From positions 124,001 to 188,000 of the forward strand of contig NZ_LVCF01000042.1 of the NCBI RefSeq assembly GCF_001594145.1: a DNA stretch of 64,000 nucleotides, in the 5' to 3' direction. Made by a program: the position numbers and the translations under genes. The first letter of the stretch is position 1. Each line of letters starts with the position of its first letter. This stretch comes from Branchiibius sp. NY16-3462-2. Its GTDB lineage: Bacteria > Actinomycetota > Actinomycetes > Actinomycetales > Dermatophilaceae. Below, in pieces: positions 42,703-52,471 of this stretch. A model generated the notes under the pieces. The model saw only the letters and a list, made by a program, of their open reading frames with translations, was not told the DNA's origin and made no database searches.

Positions 42703-43249
42703 GGGTCTGCTACTGGCCGCGGGTGCGGGGCGCCGGATGGGTCAGCCGAAGGCGCTGGTTCGCGACGACGACGGGACGTCCTGGCTACTGCGGGCGGTGC
42801 AGGTGTTGCAGGACGGCGGCTGTTCCCACGTGACCGTCGTTCTCGGCGCGGCGGTCGATGAACCCACCGCCCTGCTCGAAGGCACCGGTGCTCGCATCGT
42901 CGTGGCGCCGGACTGGTCCGAGGGGATGTCGGCGTCGCTGCGTGCCGGGCTGCGGGAGATAGGTGGCACAGACGGGGACGCGGTGGTCATCACCCTGGTC
43001 GACCTGCCCGACGTGTCCGGCGACGTGGTTGAGCGAGTCACCCGATCACCGGTGGATACCCGCACACTGCGCCGAGCGGCGTACGCCAATAGACCCGGTC
43101 ACCCGGTTGTCCTCGGGCGGGAGCACTGGCAACCGGTGATCGAGAGCGCGGTTGGTGATCGCGGCGCACGTGACTACCTGTCGCACCGCGACGTCGAGTT
43201 GATCGAGTGCGGCGACCTCGCCACCGGTCGTGACGTCGACTCCCGCTGA
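42692..43249 (+). CDS. MocA-like molybdenum cofactor cytidylyltransferase
   Basis: A 185-residue NTP transferase. LLAAGAGRRMGQPKALV is the nucleotide-binding loop (consensus LAAGxGxRMGxxK), ITLVDLPDVSGDVVERV the metal-binding Asp motif, and ANRPGHPVVLGREHW the substrate block characteristic of MobA/MocA. It should add CMP to molybdopterin for xanthine-oxidase-type enzymes such as the Cox proteins encoded downstream. ATG overlaps the regulator end by 11 bp. Confidence 0.83.
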   Translation: MTIEGLLLAAGAGRRMGQPKALVRDDDGTSWLLRAVQVLQDGGCSHVTVVLGAAVDEPTALLEGTGARIVVAPDWSEGMSASLRAGLREIGGTDGDAVVITLVDLPDVSGDVVERVTRSPVDTRTLRRAAYANRPGHPVVLGREHWQPVIESAVGDRGARDYLSHRDVELIECGDLATGRDVDSR

Positions 43250-43333
43250 GGAGCTAGCGTGTACGCCGTCAGCGAAACCTCGAAATCGCTTGTAACACAG
43301 GTTGATTGGCCAGATTCACCGTTACCATTGTCA

Positions 43334-43349
43334 TCGAACACGTGTATGA
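43334..43349. promoter_or_regulatory. Degenerate LexA (SOS)-type box before the DUF222/HNH gene
   Basis: TCGAAC-ACGT-GTATGA: the first half-site equals the actinobacterial SOS box TCGAAC-N4-GTTCGA, and the second half differs at two positions. It overlaps the -10 candidate. Confidence 0.45.
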
Positions 43350-43350
43350 T
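43345..43350 (+). promoter_or_regulatory. Putative -10 box, leaderless promoter of the DUF222/HNH gene
   Basis: TATGAT, then GTGTTC, then the ATG at 43357; no Shine-Dalgarno sequence. Confidence 0.45.
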
Positions 43351-43356
43351 GTGTTC

Positions 43357-44937
43357 ATGGGTGGGGGCACCGGATTTATCGCTGAATCGGTGATAGCCGC
43401 TGCGCCGGTCGCGGACCTGTTGGACGAGGCTCATCGGTTGCTGGTCGCGGTGTACGGCAAGGTCGCCGCGGGTGGCGGGGCGTTGTCGCAGGACGGCTTG
43501 GTCGGTGAAGCAGTCCTGGCCCAGCAGGTGCAGAACTCCGCGTGGGCGATCCAGTCGCGCCGGTTGGCGCAGGCCGCGGCGATCAGCGAGCGGCTCAACG
43601 GCGTCAGCGGGGCCGGCACCGCGGATCTAGCGCACGAGTGGTTTCCTTTGGAGGTCGCTACTCGGTTGGGGTGGACCGACCGCCAAGCCGGTGCCCGGCT
43701 GGGTCAGGCATGTGAGGCGACCGGTTATACCTCGGGCCTGCTGGATCTGGCCGGTGCCGGGGAGTTGGAATCACGCAAAGTGACCGCGGTCGCCTCCGTG
43801 ACCGCCGGCTCTCCCGGGCACGTGGCCGCGGAGATTGAGGCACGGATCCTGGAAGGCGACCCGGTGGGGACCACCTCCAGCAAACTGGCCGCGAAAGCGC
43901 GGCGGTTGCTGACGAAACTGGACCCGGTCGCCGCCGATGAGGCCAGCCAGGATCGGCGCCGGGGATCCGTGGGTGTGTTCGTGCACCCCCATCACGAACC
44001 GGGACTATCGGAAGTGACCGCGGTGATGCCCACGTTGGACGCGGCGAAACTGATAGCCGTGATCGACGAGCACGCCAGGGAACTGCAGGTAGCCAGCACG
44101 ACGGACAAGACGCTGGCTGAGTCGCGGGTGGACGCGTTGACGGATCTGGTGATGAACGGGGCCATCGTCGACACCCAGTTGACGTTGCTGATCCCGTTGG
44201 CCGAACCCGCGGCGCTGATCGCTGAGCCGGAGCCGACGCGGGAACTGGTTGGCGCCCGCGGTGGTGCACAACCCCCGCCGGTGCCCGGTGTGCCGGCGGT
44301 GCACCGGTCGGTGCCGCCGCCGGGGATGACGGTTGAGGACTGGTGGGACTACCAAGGCGGTCAACTCAACGATCTGGACACCCAGGTCGAGGAACTCATC
44401 GCTTATGAACGCGGCCAGTGGCCCGACGGGTGGCCCCCACCACAGCTGGCCAACGCCACCCGCCAGCGCCGAAGCGACGGGCATGGGCATGGGCGTGCCG
44501 CGAGCGCGCCTGGGCGTGGGTTGTTCGAAGATGTGCTGCTGCCGCGGGTGGGGGTGATTCCTGGTGCCGCGATCGAGGAACTCGTCCAGGTGTTGGGAAT
44601 TCAACTGTCGCGGGCGTTAGCTAACCCGTTGACCGGAACCATCGCCGAGACCGGCGACAAAACCTACCGCCCCGGGGCGGGATTGGCCCGGTTCGTGCGG
44701 GCCAGGGATCAGCATTGCCGCTTCCCGGGGTGCACCCACCCCGCCGAACGGTGCGACCTGGACCACGTGGTCCGTTACCCCGACGGACCCACCGCCGCCC
44801 GTAACCTGCAACCGTTGTGTCGCCATCACCACCGGGCCAAACACGAAGGCGGCTGGAAGGTCAGCATGACCCCCGACGGGGTCTGCACCTGGACCAGCCC
44901 CACCGGCCGCATCTACATCACCAGGCCCGCCGACTGA
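43357..44937 (+). CDS. DUF222 / HNH endonuclease (13E12-repeat family)
   Basis: A 526-residue protein. Residues 20-270 are the helical DUF222 domain with conserved RRLAQAAAISERLNG and WTDRQAGARLGQA blocks. After a Pro-rich linker and a Gly-His segment (GHGHGRAAS) comes a C-terminal HNH domain: HCRFPGCTHPAERCDLDHV, then YPDGPTAARNLQPLCRHHHRAKHEGGW, with paired Cys for structural zinc and the His-Asn-His nuclease core. Members are the 13E12-repeat proteins, abundant and mobile-looking in Actinomycetota. It sits between MocA-like and MoxR genes and interrupts the cluster. ATG 43357 matches the TATGAT spacing. Confidence 0.87.
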   Translation: MGGGTGFIAESVIAAAPVADLLDEAHRLLVAVYGKVAAGGGALSQDGLVGEAVLAQQVQNSAWAIQSRRLAQAAAISERLNGVSGAGTADLAHEWFPLEVATRLGWTDRQAGARLGQACEATGYTSGLLDLAGAGELESRKVTAVASVTAGSPGHVAAEIEARILEGDPVGTTSSKLAAKARRLLTKLDPVAADEASQDRRRGSVGVFVHPHHEPGLSEVTAVMPTLDAAKLIAVIDEHARELQVASTTDKTLAESRVDALTDLVMNGAIVDTQLTLLIPLAEPAALIAEPEPTRELVGARGGAQPPPVPGVPAVHRSVPPPGMTVEDWWDYQGGQLNDLDTQVEELIAYERGQWPDGWPPPQLANATRQRRSDGHGHGRAASAPGRGLFEDVLLPRVGVIPGAAIEELVQVLGIQLSRALANPLTGTIAETGDKTYRPGAGLARFVRARDQHCRFPGCTHPAERCDLDHVVRYPDGPTAARNLQPLCRHHHRAKHEGGWKVSMTPDGVCTWTSPTGRIYITRPAD

Positions 44938-44992
44938 ACCCTGCGCGACGGAGGGGTCGGTAGCTACAACCGGCGACCAACGCGGCGCGGCG

Positions 44993-44998
44993 TAATCT
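44993..44998 (+). promoter_or_regulatory. Putative -10 box, leaderless promoter of the CoxD-like operon
   Basis: TAATCT followed by 7 nt and the ATG at 45006, with no ribosome binding site. Confidence 0.4.
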
Positions 44999-45005
44999 GC
45001 GTCAC

Positions 45006-45878
45006 ATGCAGTTCGACACCCCGGCCGAGGTCGCGACGGGTCTGGAGCAGGACGGGTACCTCAGCGACGACGCTCTTGCCGCGGCCACCTACCTGGCACT
45101 TCGGATGCAGCGACCGCTGTTGCTGGAGGGTGAGCCAGGAACCGGCAAGACGGCCCTGGCCGAGTCGTTGTCCCGCATCCTGTCGGTGCCCCTGGTGCGC
45201 ATGCAGTGCTACGAGGGAATCGACGCCACCCAGGCGCTCTACGACTGGGACTTCCCACGGCAGATCCTGCACCTGCGGGCGCTGGAAGCGGCCGGTGGTG
45301 CGGACGCCGAAGACGCCGAGAAGAGCCTGTACGACCCGCGGTTCCTGCTTGCCCGGCCGGTCCTGCAGGCGTCGCAGGACAGCCCTGCCGTGCTTCTGGT
45401 CGACGAAATCGACCGTGCCGACGACGAATTCGAGGCCTTCCTGCTCGAAGTGCTCTCGACCTACCAGGTCACCATTCCCGAGCTGGGCACCGTCCGAGCG
45501 GCTACGCCGCCGGTCGTCGTACTCACCTCCAACCGCACCCGCGAACTGCACGATGCCCTGAAACGCCGGTGCCTTTACCACTGGATCGACCATCCGGGTC
45601 TGGAGCGGGAGGTCCAGATCGTGCGCACCCGGGCCCCCGAAGTGTCCGACGCGTTGGCCCGGCAGGTCGTCGAGGTCACCCAGCAGGTGCGCGGCCGCGG
45701 TGATCTGCTGAAACCCCCGGGCGTGGCCGAGACCATCGATTGGGCGCGGGCGCTGACCTATCTGGGTACGACGGACATCGACCTGGCCGCCGCATCCGCC
45801 ACGCTGGGGGCGCTGGTGAAATACCGCGAAGATTCAGAAAAGGTGCGGCACGCACTCGACCAGTTGTTGCGGGCCTGA
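45006..45878 (+). CDS. MoxR-type AAA+ ATPase (CoxD-like)
   Basis: A 290-residue AAA+ ATPase. Walker A GEPGTGKT, Walker B AVLLVDEIDRADDEFEAFLLEVLS and sensor VVVLTSNRTRELHDALKRRCLYHWIDHP mark the MoxR class. CoxD is the ATPase that inserts the Mo-Cu centre into the CO dehydrogenase large subunit; the next gene, a VWA protein, is its partner. Two bases separate the genes. Confidence 0.85.
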   Translation: MQFDTPAEVATGLEQDGYLSDDALAAATYLALRMQRPLLLEGEPGTGKTALAESLSRILSVPLVRMQCYEGIDATQALYDWDFPRQILHLRALEAAGGADAEDAEKSLYDPRFLLARPVLQASQDSPAVLLVDEIDRADDEFEAFLLEVLSTYQVTIPELGTVRAATPPVVVLTSNRTRELHDALKRRCLYHWIDHPGLEREVQIVRTRAPEVSDALARQVVEVTQQVRGRGDLLKPPGVAETIDWARALTYLGTTDIDLAAASATLGALVKYREDSEKVRHALDQLLRA

Positions 45879-45880
45879 CC

Positions 45881-47002
45881 ATGGGCCAGGAACTGCGCGG
45901 TGGTGACGAGATCCTGCTGGCGTTCGGGCGGGCGCTGCGCGCTGCCGGCGTTCCGGTCACGCACGACCGGCAGCAGCAGTTCCTCGATGCTGCTGCCGAG
46001 TTGGGGATGGACGATCAGCGCTGCACCTACCTGGCGGGCCGGGCCACCCTCTGCTCCGGTCCCGAGGATCTGGATCGGTACGACCAGGTCTTCACCGCCT
46101 TTTTCGGTCCGGACGGTCTGCCCCGGCCCCGGCCGGCCCAGCGCAGTGGCGTCTCCTACACAACGGGATTGCCCGACGCCGAGGGCTCAGGGGCGGGGGA
46201 CACGGAAGGGCAGGACGTCGTACGGGCCATGGCCAGCAGCGCGGAGGTGCTTCGGCAGCGCGACGTCGCCACCATGTCAGCGGCTGAACGGCACCGGCTC
46301 GCAGGCATGTTCGCCACCCTGCAACCCCGGCCACCGCTGCGGCACAGTGCGCGGCAACGCCCCTCGGCCCGTGGTCGGGTCGACGCGCCGCGCACGCTGC
46401 GGGCCTCGCTCCGGTGGATGGGGGAACCAGCGGCCGTTGCGTGGCGACGACGCAGTGTCCGACCCCGACGGGTGGTCCTGTTGATCGACGTCTCCGGCTC
46501 GATGAGCAACTACGCGGACGCGCTCCTGCGGTTGGCGCACCGGCTGACCCAGTCGTTGCGGGTGCAGGGCGGGAGCGTCGAAACCTTCACGGTCGGGACC
46601 CGGCTGACCCATCTGACCCGGGCGATGCGCGTCCACGACGTGGAGCGGGCGCTGGTGATTGCCGGGGAGGCAGTCCCGGACTGGTCCGGAGGCACCCGCC
46701 TGGGGGAGACCCTGAAGGTGTTCGGCGATCGGTGGGGACAGCGCGGTCTGGCTCGCGGAGCTGTCGTGGTGGTGTTCAGCGACGGGTGGGAGCGCGGCGA
46801 TCCGAGCCTGCTGGGTGAGCAGATGGGGCGGCTCGCGCGGATCGCGCACCGGGTGGTCTGGGTGAATCCGCACCGGGGCAAGGCCGGTTACGAGCCAATC
46901 CAGCAAGGGGTCGTGGCGGCATTGCCGCACTGCGATGACTTCGTCGCCGGGCACTCGCTGGCGACCTTCGATGAATTGACGCGGGTGATCGCCGATGCGT
47001 GA
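45881..47002 (+). CDS. VWA-domain protein (CoxE-like)
   Basis: A 373-residue protein. An N-terminal helical region is followed by a disordered Pro/Arg/Ser segment and a C-terminal von Willebrand A domain: VVLLIDVSGSMSNYADALLRLAHRL contains the MIDAS DxSxS motif, DWSGGTRLGETL and VVVFSDGWERGD are further metal-loop segments. It works with the MoxR ATPase in Mo-enzyme maturation. ATG 45881 is two bases after the coxD-like stop. It ends overlapping the next gene. Confidence 0.86.
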   Translation: MGQELRGGDEILLAFGRALRAAGVPVTHDRQQQFLDAAAELGMDDQRCTYLAGRATLCSGPEDLDRYDQVFTAFFGPDGLPRPRPAQRSGVSYTTGLPDAEGSGAGDTEGQDVVRAMASSAEVLRQRDVATMSAAERHRLAGMFATLQPRPPLRHSARQRPSARGRVDAPRTLRASLRWMGEPAAVAWRRRSVRPRRVVLLIDVSGSMSNYADALLRLAHRLTQSLRVQGGSVETFTVGTRLTHLTRAMRVHDVERALVIAGEAVPDWSGGTRLGETLKVFGDRWGQRGLARGAVVVVFSDGWERGDPSLLGEQMGRLARIAHRVVWVNPHRGKAGYEPIQQGVVAALPHCDDFVAGHSLATFDELTRVIADA

Positions 47003-48131
47003 CGTCATGCCGGAACTGCTGGAGTGGTGGACCGCCGGCAAGACCGTCGGGGTGGGCACCGTGGTGGCGACCTTCCGCTCCGCGCCACGACCGCCCGGCG
47101 CCTCGATGCTGGTCGGCCCGGACGGCACCGCGGTCGGCTCGGTCTCCGGGGGCTGCGTCGAAGGAGCCGTCTACGAACTGGCCCAGGACGTGGTGGCCTC
47201 CAAAGAACCGGTCCTGCAGCGGTACGGCGTCTCCGACGACGACGCCTTCGCCGTCGGCTTGACGTGCGGCGGGATCCTCGACGTCTACGTGGAGGAGGTC
47301 AACCAGCAGACCTTCCCGGAACTGGGCGAGGTCGCCGCCGCCATCGACGCCGGTGAGCCCGTGGCGCTGGCCACCGTCATCGAACATCCCGATCCGGCGC
47401 GGCTGGGCCGCCGGCTGATTATCCGGCCCGGCGCCGCGACCGTGGGCAGTCTCGGCTCGCAGCGCGCGGACGATGCCGTGCACGACGACGCCCTCGGCCT
47501 GCTGGCGGCCGGGACCAACGCCACCCTCACCTACGGGCCGGACGGTGAGCGACGGGGCGAAGGGATGCGGGTCTTCGTGTGGTCCTTCGCGCCGAAGCCC
47601 CGGATGCTGGTCTTCGGTGCGATCGATTTCGCGGCGGCGGTGGCCAAGGTCGGCAGCTTCCTGGGCTATCGCGTGACCGTGTGCGACGCCCGCCCGGTCT
47701 TCGCGACCCACTCGCGGTTCCCGGACGCCGACGAGGTCGTCGTGGACTGGCCGCACCGTTACCTGGCGGCCGAAGCCGCCGCCGGCCGCATCGATCCGCG
47801 CACCGTGATGACCGTGCTCACCCACGACCCGAAGTTCGACGTGCCGCTGCTGGAGGTGGCGTTGCGCCTGCCCGAGGTGGCGTACGTCGGTGCGATGGGT
47901 TCGCGACGTACCCACGAGGACCGCTTGGCGCGGCTGCGGGAGGCCGGACTGCAGGAGTCGGAGATCGCCCGGCTGTCGAGTCCGATCGGGCTCGACCTGG
48001 GTGCCCGCACTCCTGAGGAGACGGCCGTCAGCATTGCCGCCGAGATCATCGCCGGGCGGTGGGGTGGCTCGGGGCAACCGCTGGCCGCGGGTCGCGGCCG
48101 GATCCACCGGGAGCATCCCACCGGAGTGTGA
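46995..48131 (+). CDS. XdhC/CoxF-family molybdenum insertion protein
   Basis: A 378-residue protein with the N-terminal XdhC domain (VGTVVATFRSAPRPPGASMLV, then SVSGGCVEGAVYELAQD with the conserved Cys) and a C-terminal Rossmann domain (PRMLVFGAIDFAAAVAKVGSFLGYRVTVCDARPVF, and AYVGAMGSRRTHEDRLARLREAGL). XdhC binds Mo-cofactor and protects it before insertion into the hydroxylase. The ATG overlaps the VWA gene stop by 8 bp. Followed by a regulator and coxSLM. Confidence 0.9.
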   Translation: MRDVMPELLEWWTAGKTVGVGTVVATFRSAPRPPGASMLVGPDGTAVGSVSGGCVEGAVYELAQDVVASKEPVLQRYGVSDDDAFAVGLTCGGILDVYVEEVNQQTFPELGEVAAAIDAGEPVALATVIEHPDPARLGRRLIIRPGAATVGSLGSQRADDAVHDDALGLLAAGTNATLTYGPDGERRGEGMRVFVWSFAPKPRMLVFGAIDFAAAVAKVGSFLGYRVTVCDARPVFATHSRFPDADEVVVDWPHRYLAAEAAAGRIDPRTVMTVLTHDPKFDVPLLEVALRLPEVAYVGAMGSRRTHEDRLARLREAGLQESEIARLSSPIGLDLGARTPEETAVSIAAEIIAGRWGGSGQPLAAGRGRIHREHPTGV

Positions 48132-48196
48132 TCCAGCTCACGCGCTGCGTGTTAGCGTGATTGGCAACGGTTTTCGGGCGTCGTACAGGAGGCCGG

Positions 48197-49429
48197 GTGG
48201 CACGCAGCGAGTTGCAATCGCGACGCGTCGCGGCGGTGCGCGCGTGGACCTCGTTCGTCGGGGAGGCTGACGACCCGGTCACCACAGTCCGGCCGGAAAT
48301 CCTTGACAGCTGGGCGCGTTCGGCAGCGTCGATCACTCCCGACGTGTCTGAGGCGCCGCTGGCCGACCAGGGCGAGACTGCGGCGTACTGGGATGCTTCG
48401 CCACTGCAGACCGCGGTGGAGCGCATCCAGGCGGAGTTGCGGCGCACCGCCGAGGACGGTGACCTGGTCATCGCGGTGACCGACCCGCAGACCCGGATCC
48501 TGTGGACCTACGGCGGGCGGGTCATGCGGCGCAAGGCCGAGAGCGTGAACTTCGTCGCCGGCGGTCGATGGGACGACGAGTCGGTCGGCACCAACGCGTT
48601 GGATCTGGCCAACCGGCTGGGCGAGCCGTCCATGGTGTTCAGCGCCGAGCACTACGCGTCGGTGGTGCACAACTGGGTGTGCTGGGCAGCGCCGGTGGTG
48701 GACCCGTTCACTGGCGCGCAGCTGGGCGTCATCGATCTGTCGACCACCTGGGACCGCACCCACCCGATCGGACTGGCGACCGCTCGGATGATGGCCCGGC
48801 TGATCGAGAGCGCGCTGCCGATGTCGCGGACCCATCCGGGTCTGAGCGCGGTGGAGGAGCCGGACGAGCCGGGCCTGGTCATGCGGCTGCTCGGCACGGC
48901 GGAGACCTGGCTGGACGGGCAACGACTGCTGCTCAGTCGCCGGCAGACCGAGATCCTCGCCCTGCTGGCGCTGCATCCGCAGGGCCTGTCGCTGGAACAA
49001 CTGCATGCGCTGGTGTACGGCGACCTGGCCGTGACGACCTCGACCCTCAAGGCCGAGGTGTCCCACCTGCGAGCATCTCTCGGTGGCCAATTGGCATCGC
49101 GGCCCTACCGGCTGACCACCCCGGTGGCCACCGACGTGGAACTCGTGTTGGGGCTCGTGCGTCGCGGCCGGACCGCCGCCGCCGTCGAGGCGTACGGCGG
49201 TGACCTGCTGCCGGGCACCAACTCGCCCGCGCTGGTCGAGTTGGCCGAGCAGTTGGCGGTGACCGTGCGTGAAGCACTCCTGGCCGACCCCGATCCGGAC
49301 GCGGTGCTGCGCTACGCCGAGCGATCGCCGTACGACACCCAGGTGTTCGAGGTGTGCCTGTCCCGGCTGTCGCCCACGCACCGGGCGGTGCCCCTGCTCA
49401 AGGGCCGGTTGGCCGCAGCGCGGCAGTGA
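48197..49429 (+). CDS. GAF-domain transcriptional regulator (AcoR-like N-terminus)
   Basis: A 410-residue regulator. EILDSWARSAA is the start of the AcoR-type sensor, followed by a GAF domain (LVIAVTDPQTRILWTYGG, FVAGGRWDDESVGTNALDLA, QLGVIDLSTTW). In place of a sigma-54 ATPase, the C-terminus has a winged-helix domain (LLSRRQTEILALLALHPQGLSLEQLHALVYG) and helices. No receiver domain. It lies between xdhC and coxS, so it likely controls the dehydrogenase genes in response to a small molecule. GTG 48197 is preceded by AGGAGG; a TTG at 48161 is also in frame. Confidence 0.8.
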   Translation: MARSELQSRRVAAVRAWTSFVGEADDPVTTVRPEILDSWARSAASITPDVSEAPLADQGETAAYWDASPLQTAVERIQAELRRTAEDGDLVIAVTDPQTRILWTYGGRVMRRKAESVNFVAGGRWDDESVGTNALDLANRLGEPSMVFSAEHYASVVHNWVCWAAPVVDPFTGAQLGVIDLSTTWDRTHPIGLATARMMARLIESALPMSRTHPGLSAVEEPDEPGLVMRLLGTAETWLDGQRLLLSRRQTEILALLALHPQGLSLEQLHALVYGDLAVTTSTLKAEVSHLRASLGGQLASRPYRLTTPVATDVELVLGLVRRGRTAAAVEAYGGDLLPGTNSPALVELAEQLAVTVREALLADPDPDAVLRYAERSPYDTQVFEVCLSRLSPTHRAVPLLKGRLAAARQ

Positions 49430-49514
49430 CCCGGGCAAGGTAACCCTCGCCAACCGGCTGCCAACCCGGCCGACTTAGTGTGACGAGCACCACACTCGTT
49501 GTCTGAGGAGAGCC

Positions 49515-49979
49515 ATGACCCGGATCAGTCTGACCGTCGATGGGGCGAAGGTCTCCGACGACGTCGAACCCCGCACCCTGTTGGTGCACTACCTACGCGA
49601 GAAGCTGGGCAAGACCGGCACCGTGATCGGCTGTGACACCAGCAACTGCGGGGCCTGCACGGTTCACCTGAACGGCACCAGCGTCAAGTCGTGCAACGTG
49701 CTGGCGGTGCAGGCCGACGGGGGTGAGGTCACGACCATCGAGGGCTTGGCCAAGGACGGCGAACTGCACCCCGTGCAGGCCGCGTTCCGGGAGTGCCACG
49801 GTCTGCAGTGCGGCTACTGCACGCCGGGCATGATCATGCAGAGTGTCGCTCTGCTGCAAGAGAATCCGGACCCCTCCGAGGAGGAGATCCGCCTCGGGCT
49901 GGAGGGCAACCTGTGCCGGTGCACGGGCTATCACAACATCGTGCGAGCGGTGAAGGAAGCGGCGGGAGCGCAGTCATGA
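49515..49979 (+). CDS. coxS: Carbon monoxide dehydrogenase-type iron-sulfur small subunit
   Basis: A 154-residue [2Fe-2S] subunit with all eight Cys ligands: plant-type cluster at Cys40, 45, 48 and 60 ([12 protein letters not shown]), and the second cluster at Cys99, 102, 134 and 136 (CGYC...CRC). It carries electrons from the Mo site in the large subunit to FAD in the medium subunit. AGGAG precedes the ATG. The stop overlaps the coxL start (ATGA). Confidence 0.94.
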   Translation: MTRISLTVDGAKVSDDVEPRTLLVHYLREKLGKTGTVIGCDTSNCGACTVHLNGTSVKSCNVLAVQADGGEVTTIEGLAKDGELHPVQAAFRECHGLQCGYCTPGMIMQSVALLQENPDPSEEEIRLGLEGNLCRCTGYHNIVRAVKEAAGAQS

Positions 49980-52471
49980 CCGTCACCGAAGAGCGTCCCG
50001 CGGAGGCCGTTGACCGGGAGATCGGTAAGGAGCGCCGCCGCAAGGAGGACCAGCGCCTGATCACCGGCCGCACCCGGTGGACCGACAACCTGGTCCTGCC
50101 CGGGATGTTGCACCTGGCGATGGTGCGCAGCCCGTTCGCGCACGCGACCATCACCAGCATCGACACGTCGGCCGCTGCCGAGGCGCCGAATGTCGTTGCG
50201 GTGCTGAGCGGTAAGGACTTCGGCGAGGAACTCGGCGTGTGCATCAACGCCTGGCCGATCACGCCCGACCAGAAGACGCCGAACCATTCGCCGATGCCCG
50301 CGGACCGGGTGGCGTTCGCAGGGGAGATCGTGGCGGTCGTTGTTGCCCGCAGTGCCGCCGAGGCACGTGACGCTGCCGAGCTCGTTGACGTCGAATACGA
50401 CGAGCTACCAGCGGCGCTCGACCTCAAGGACGCGGCGGCCGACACGACCTTGGCGCATCCCGACCTCGGCACCAACAAGTCGGCCTTGTGGGTCTTCGAC
50501 TCCGCCGAGGCCGGCACGGGCGGCGACGTCGAAGAAGCCATCACCAAGGCACGCACTGACGGTGTCGTCATCGAGCGCGAGTTCCGCCAACAGCGACTGA
50601 TCCCGGCGTTCATGGAGCCGCGGTCGGTGGTTGTGGACCCCACGGGGGAGCAGCTGACGATGTGGTCGGCCACCCAGATCCCGCACATCCTGCGGTTCGC
50701 GCTCGCGGCCACGACCGGCGTACCCGAATCCAAGATCCGGGTCATCGCCCCGGACGTGGGCGGCGGTTTCGGCGGCAAGCTGCAGGCCACTCCGGAGGAG
50801 TGGATCACCTGGGCCATCGCCCGGCGCCTGGGCAAGCCGATCAAGTACACCGAGACCCGGTCCGAGTCGCTGATCAGCGCTCACCACGGCCGCGACCAGT
50901 GGCAGAAGCTCACGCTGTCGGCGACCAAGGACGGCACGGTCACCGGACTCAAGGTGGAGTTGCTGGCCGACCTGGGCGCGTACGTCGCGCTGGTGGGTGG
51001 CGGTGTGCCCGTCCTGGGTGCGTTCATGTTCAACGCGATCTACAAGTTCCCCGCCTACCACTTCGCCTGCCAGACGGTCCTCACCAACAAGACGTGGACG
51101 GACGCCTACCGCGGCGCCGGTCGCCCGGAGGCCACGTTCGGCATCGAGCGGATGATGGACGAACTCGCCGCTGAGCTGGGTGTCGACCCGTTGGAGGTCC
51201 GGGACAAGAACTGGATCAAGCACGAGGAGTTCCCGTTCACCACCGTGGCCGGGCTCGAATACGACTCGGGCAACTACGAGGCGGCCACAGCCAAGGCCAC
51301 CGAGATGTTCGGGTACGACGACCTGCGCGCCGAGCAGAAGGAGCGCCGGGAGCGGGGCGACAGGGTGCAACTCGGCATCGGCGTCTCGACGTTCACGGAG
51401 ATGTGTGGTCTGGCGCCCTCCCGGGTGCTCGGCAGCCTGGACTACGGCGCCGGCGGCTGGGAGTACGCCTCGGTGCGGATGCTGGCCACCGGCAAGGTCG
51501 AGGTCACGACCGGGGCGTCGGCCCACGGTCAGGGTCACGAGACGGCGTTCAGCCAGATCGTGGCCGACCGTCTGGGGGTCGCCTTCGAGGACGTCGAGAT
51601 CCTGCACGGTGACACCGCGGTCGCGCACAAGGGCTTGGACACCTACGGCTCCCGGTCGTTGGCGGTCGGGGGCGAGGCGTTGGTCCGCGCTGCCGACAAG
51701 GTTATCGAGAAGGCGAAACCCGTTGCGGCACATCTGCTTGAGGCCTCGGTGGATGACATCGAGTTCGACCAGGGCCGGTTCTCCGTGCGGGGCACCGACC
51801 AGGGTCTGGCGATCGGAGAGGTGGCGGGTGCGGTCTTCGCCGCGCACAACCTGCCCGACGGTATGGAGCCGAGCCTGGACTCCGACGCGACGTTCGACCC
51901 GACGAACTTCTCCTTCCCGCATGGCACCCACCTGTGCGCGATGGAGATCGACACCGAGACCGGTGCCCTGAAGATGCGTAAGTACGTCTGCGTCGACGAC
52001 ATCGGCAACATCATCAACCCGTTGATCGTGGCCGGTCAGATCCACGGCGGTCTGGTCCAAGGCATCGCCCAGGCGCTCTGGGAGGAGGCGGTCTACGACG
52101 ACTCCGGCACCCTGGTGTCCGGTTCGTTCGTGGACTACCTGCTGCCGACCGCCGCCGACACGATCAGCTTCGACATCGACCACACCGTGTCTCCGGCGAC
52201 GTCAGTCACGTTGGGAGTCAAGGGCGTTGGCGAGGCTGGCACGATCGCCTCCACCCCTGCCGTGGTCAACGCCGTGGTCGATGCCCTGCGCCCGTACGGC
52301 GTCTCGGACATCCAGATGCCCTGCACCCCTGAGCGGGTCTGGAAGGCGATCCAGAACGGCGGCGGCGCCAAAGCCACCGAAGGCGCGGCCATGCCGCACT
52401 TCGAAGGTGACGGCGCAGCGGGTAATCAGGAAGTTCCCGGCCAGAGCAGCACGGAAGGAGCGGGCGCATGA
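49976..52471 (+). CDS. coxL: Molybdenum hydroxylase large subunit, form II CO dehydrogenase type
   Basis: An 831-residue catalytic subunit. AYRGAGR (377-383) marks the form II (BMS) type rather than the AYXCSFR of the proven form I CODH; GVGEAG contains the catalytic Glu753; DVGGGFGGK binds the Mo-pterin cofactor. With no AYXCSFR loop, CO oxidation is not guaranteed and another substrate (aldehyde, purine or other) remains possible. ATG overlaps coxS; the end overlaps coxM. Confidence 0.93.
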   Translation: MTVTEERPAEAVDREIGKERRRKEDQRLITGRTRWTDNLVLPGMLHLAMVRSPFAHATITSIDTSAAAEAPNVVAVLSGKDFGEELGVCINAWPITPDQKTPNHSPMPADRVAFAGEIVAVVVARSAAEARDAAELVDVEYDELPAALDLKDAAADTTLAHPDLGTNKSALWVFDSAEAGTGGDVEEAITKARTDGVVIEREFRQQRLIPAFMEPRSVVVDPTGEQLTMWSATQIPHILRFALAATTGVPESKIRVIAPDVGGGFGGKLQATPEEWITWAIARRLGKPIKYTETRSESLISAHHGRDQWQKLTLSATKDGTVTGLKVELLADLGAYVALVGGGVPVLGAFMFNAIYKFPAYHFACQTVLTNKTWTDAYRGAGRPEATFGIERMMDELAAELGVDPLEVRDKNWIKHEEFPFTTVAGLEYDSGNYEAATAKATEMFGYDDLRAEQKERRERGDRVQLGIGVSTFTEMCGLAPSRVLGSLDYGAGGWEYASVRMLATGKVEVTTGASAHGQGHETAFSQIVADRLGVAFEDVEILHGDTAVAHKGLDTYGSRSLAVGGEALVRAADKVIEKAKPVAAHLLEASVDDIEFDQGRFSVRGTDQGLAIGEVAGAVFAAHNLPDGMEPSLDSDATFDPTNFSFPHGTHLCAMEIDTETGALKMRKYVCVDDIGNIINPLIVAGQIHGGLVQGIAQALWEEAVYDDSGTLVSGSFVDYLLPTAADTISFDIDHTVSPATSVTLGVKGVGEAGTIASTPAVVNAVVDALRPYGVSDIQMPCTPERVWKAIQNGGGAKATEGAAMPHFEGDGAAGNQEVPGQSSTEGAGA

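Noticed and set aside
50405..52183. 592-codon minus-strand frame opposite coxL
   Set aside because: Antisense shadow of coxL.
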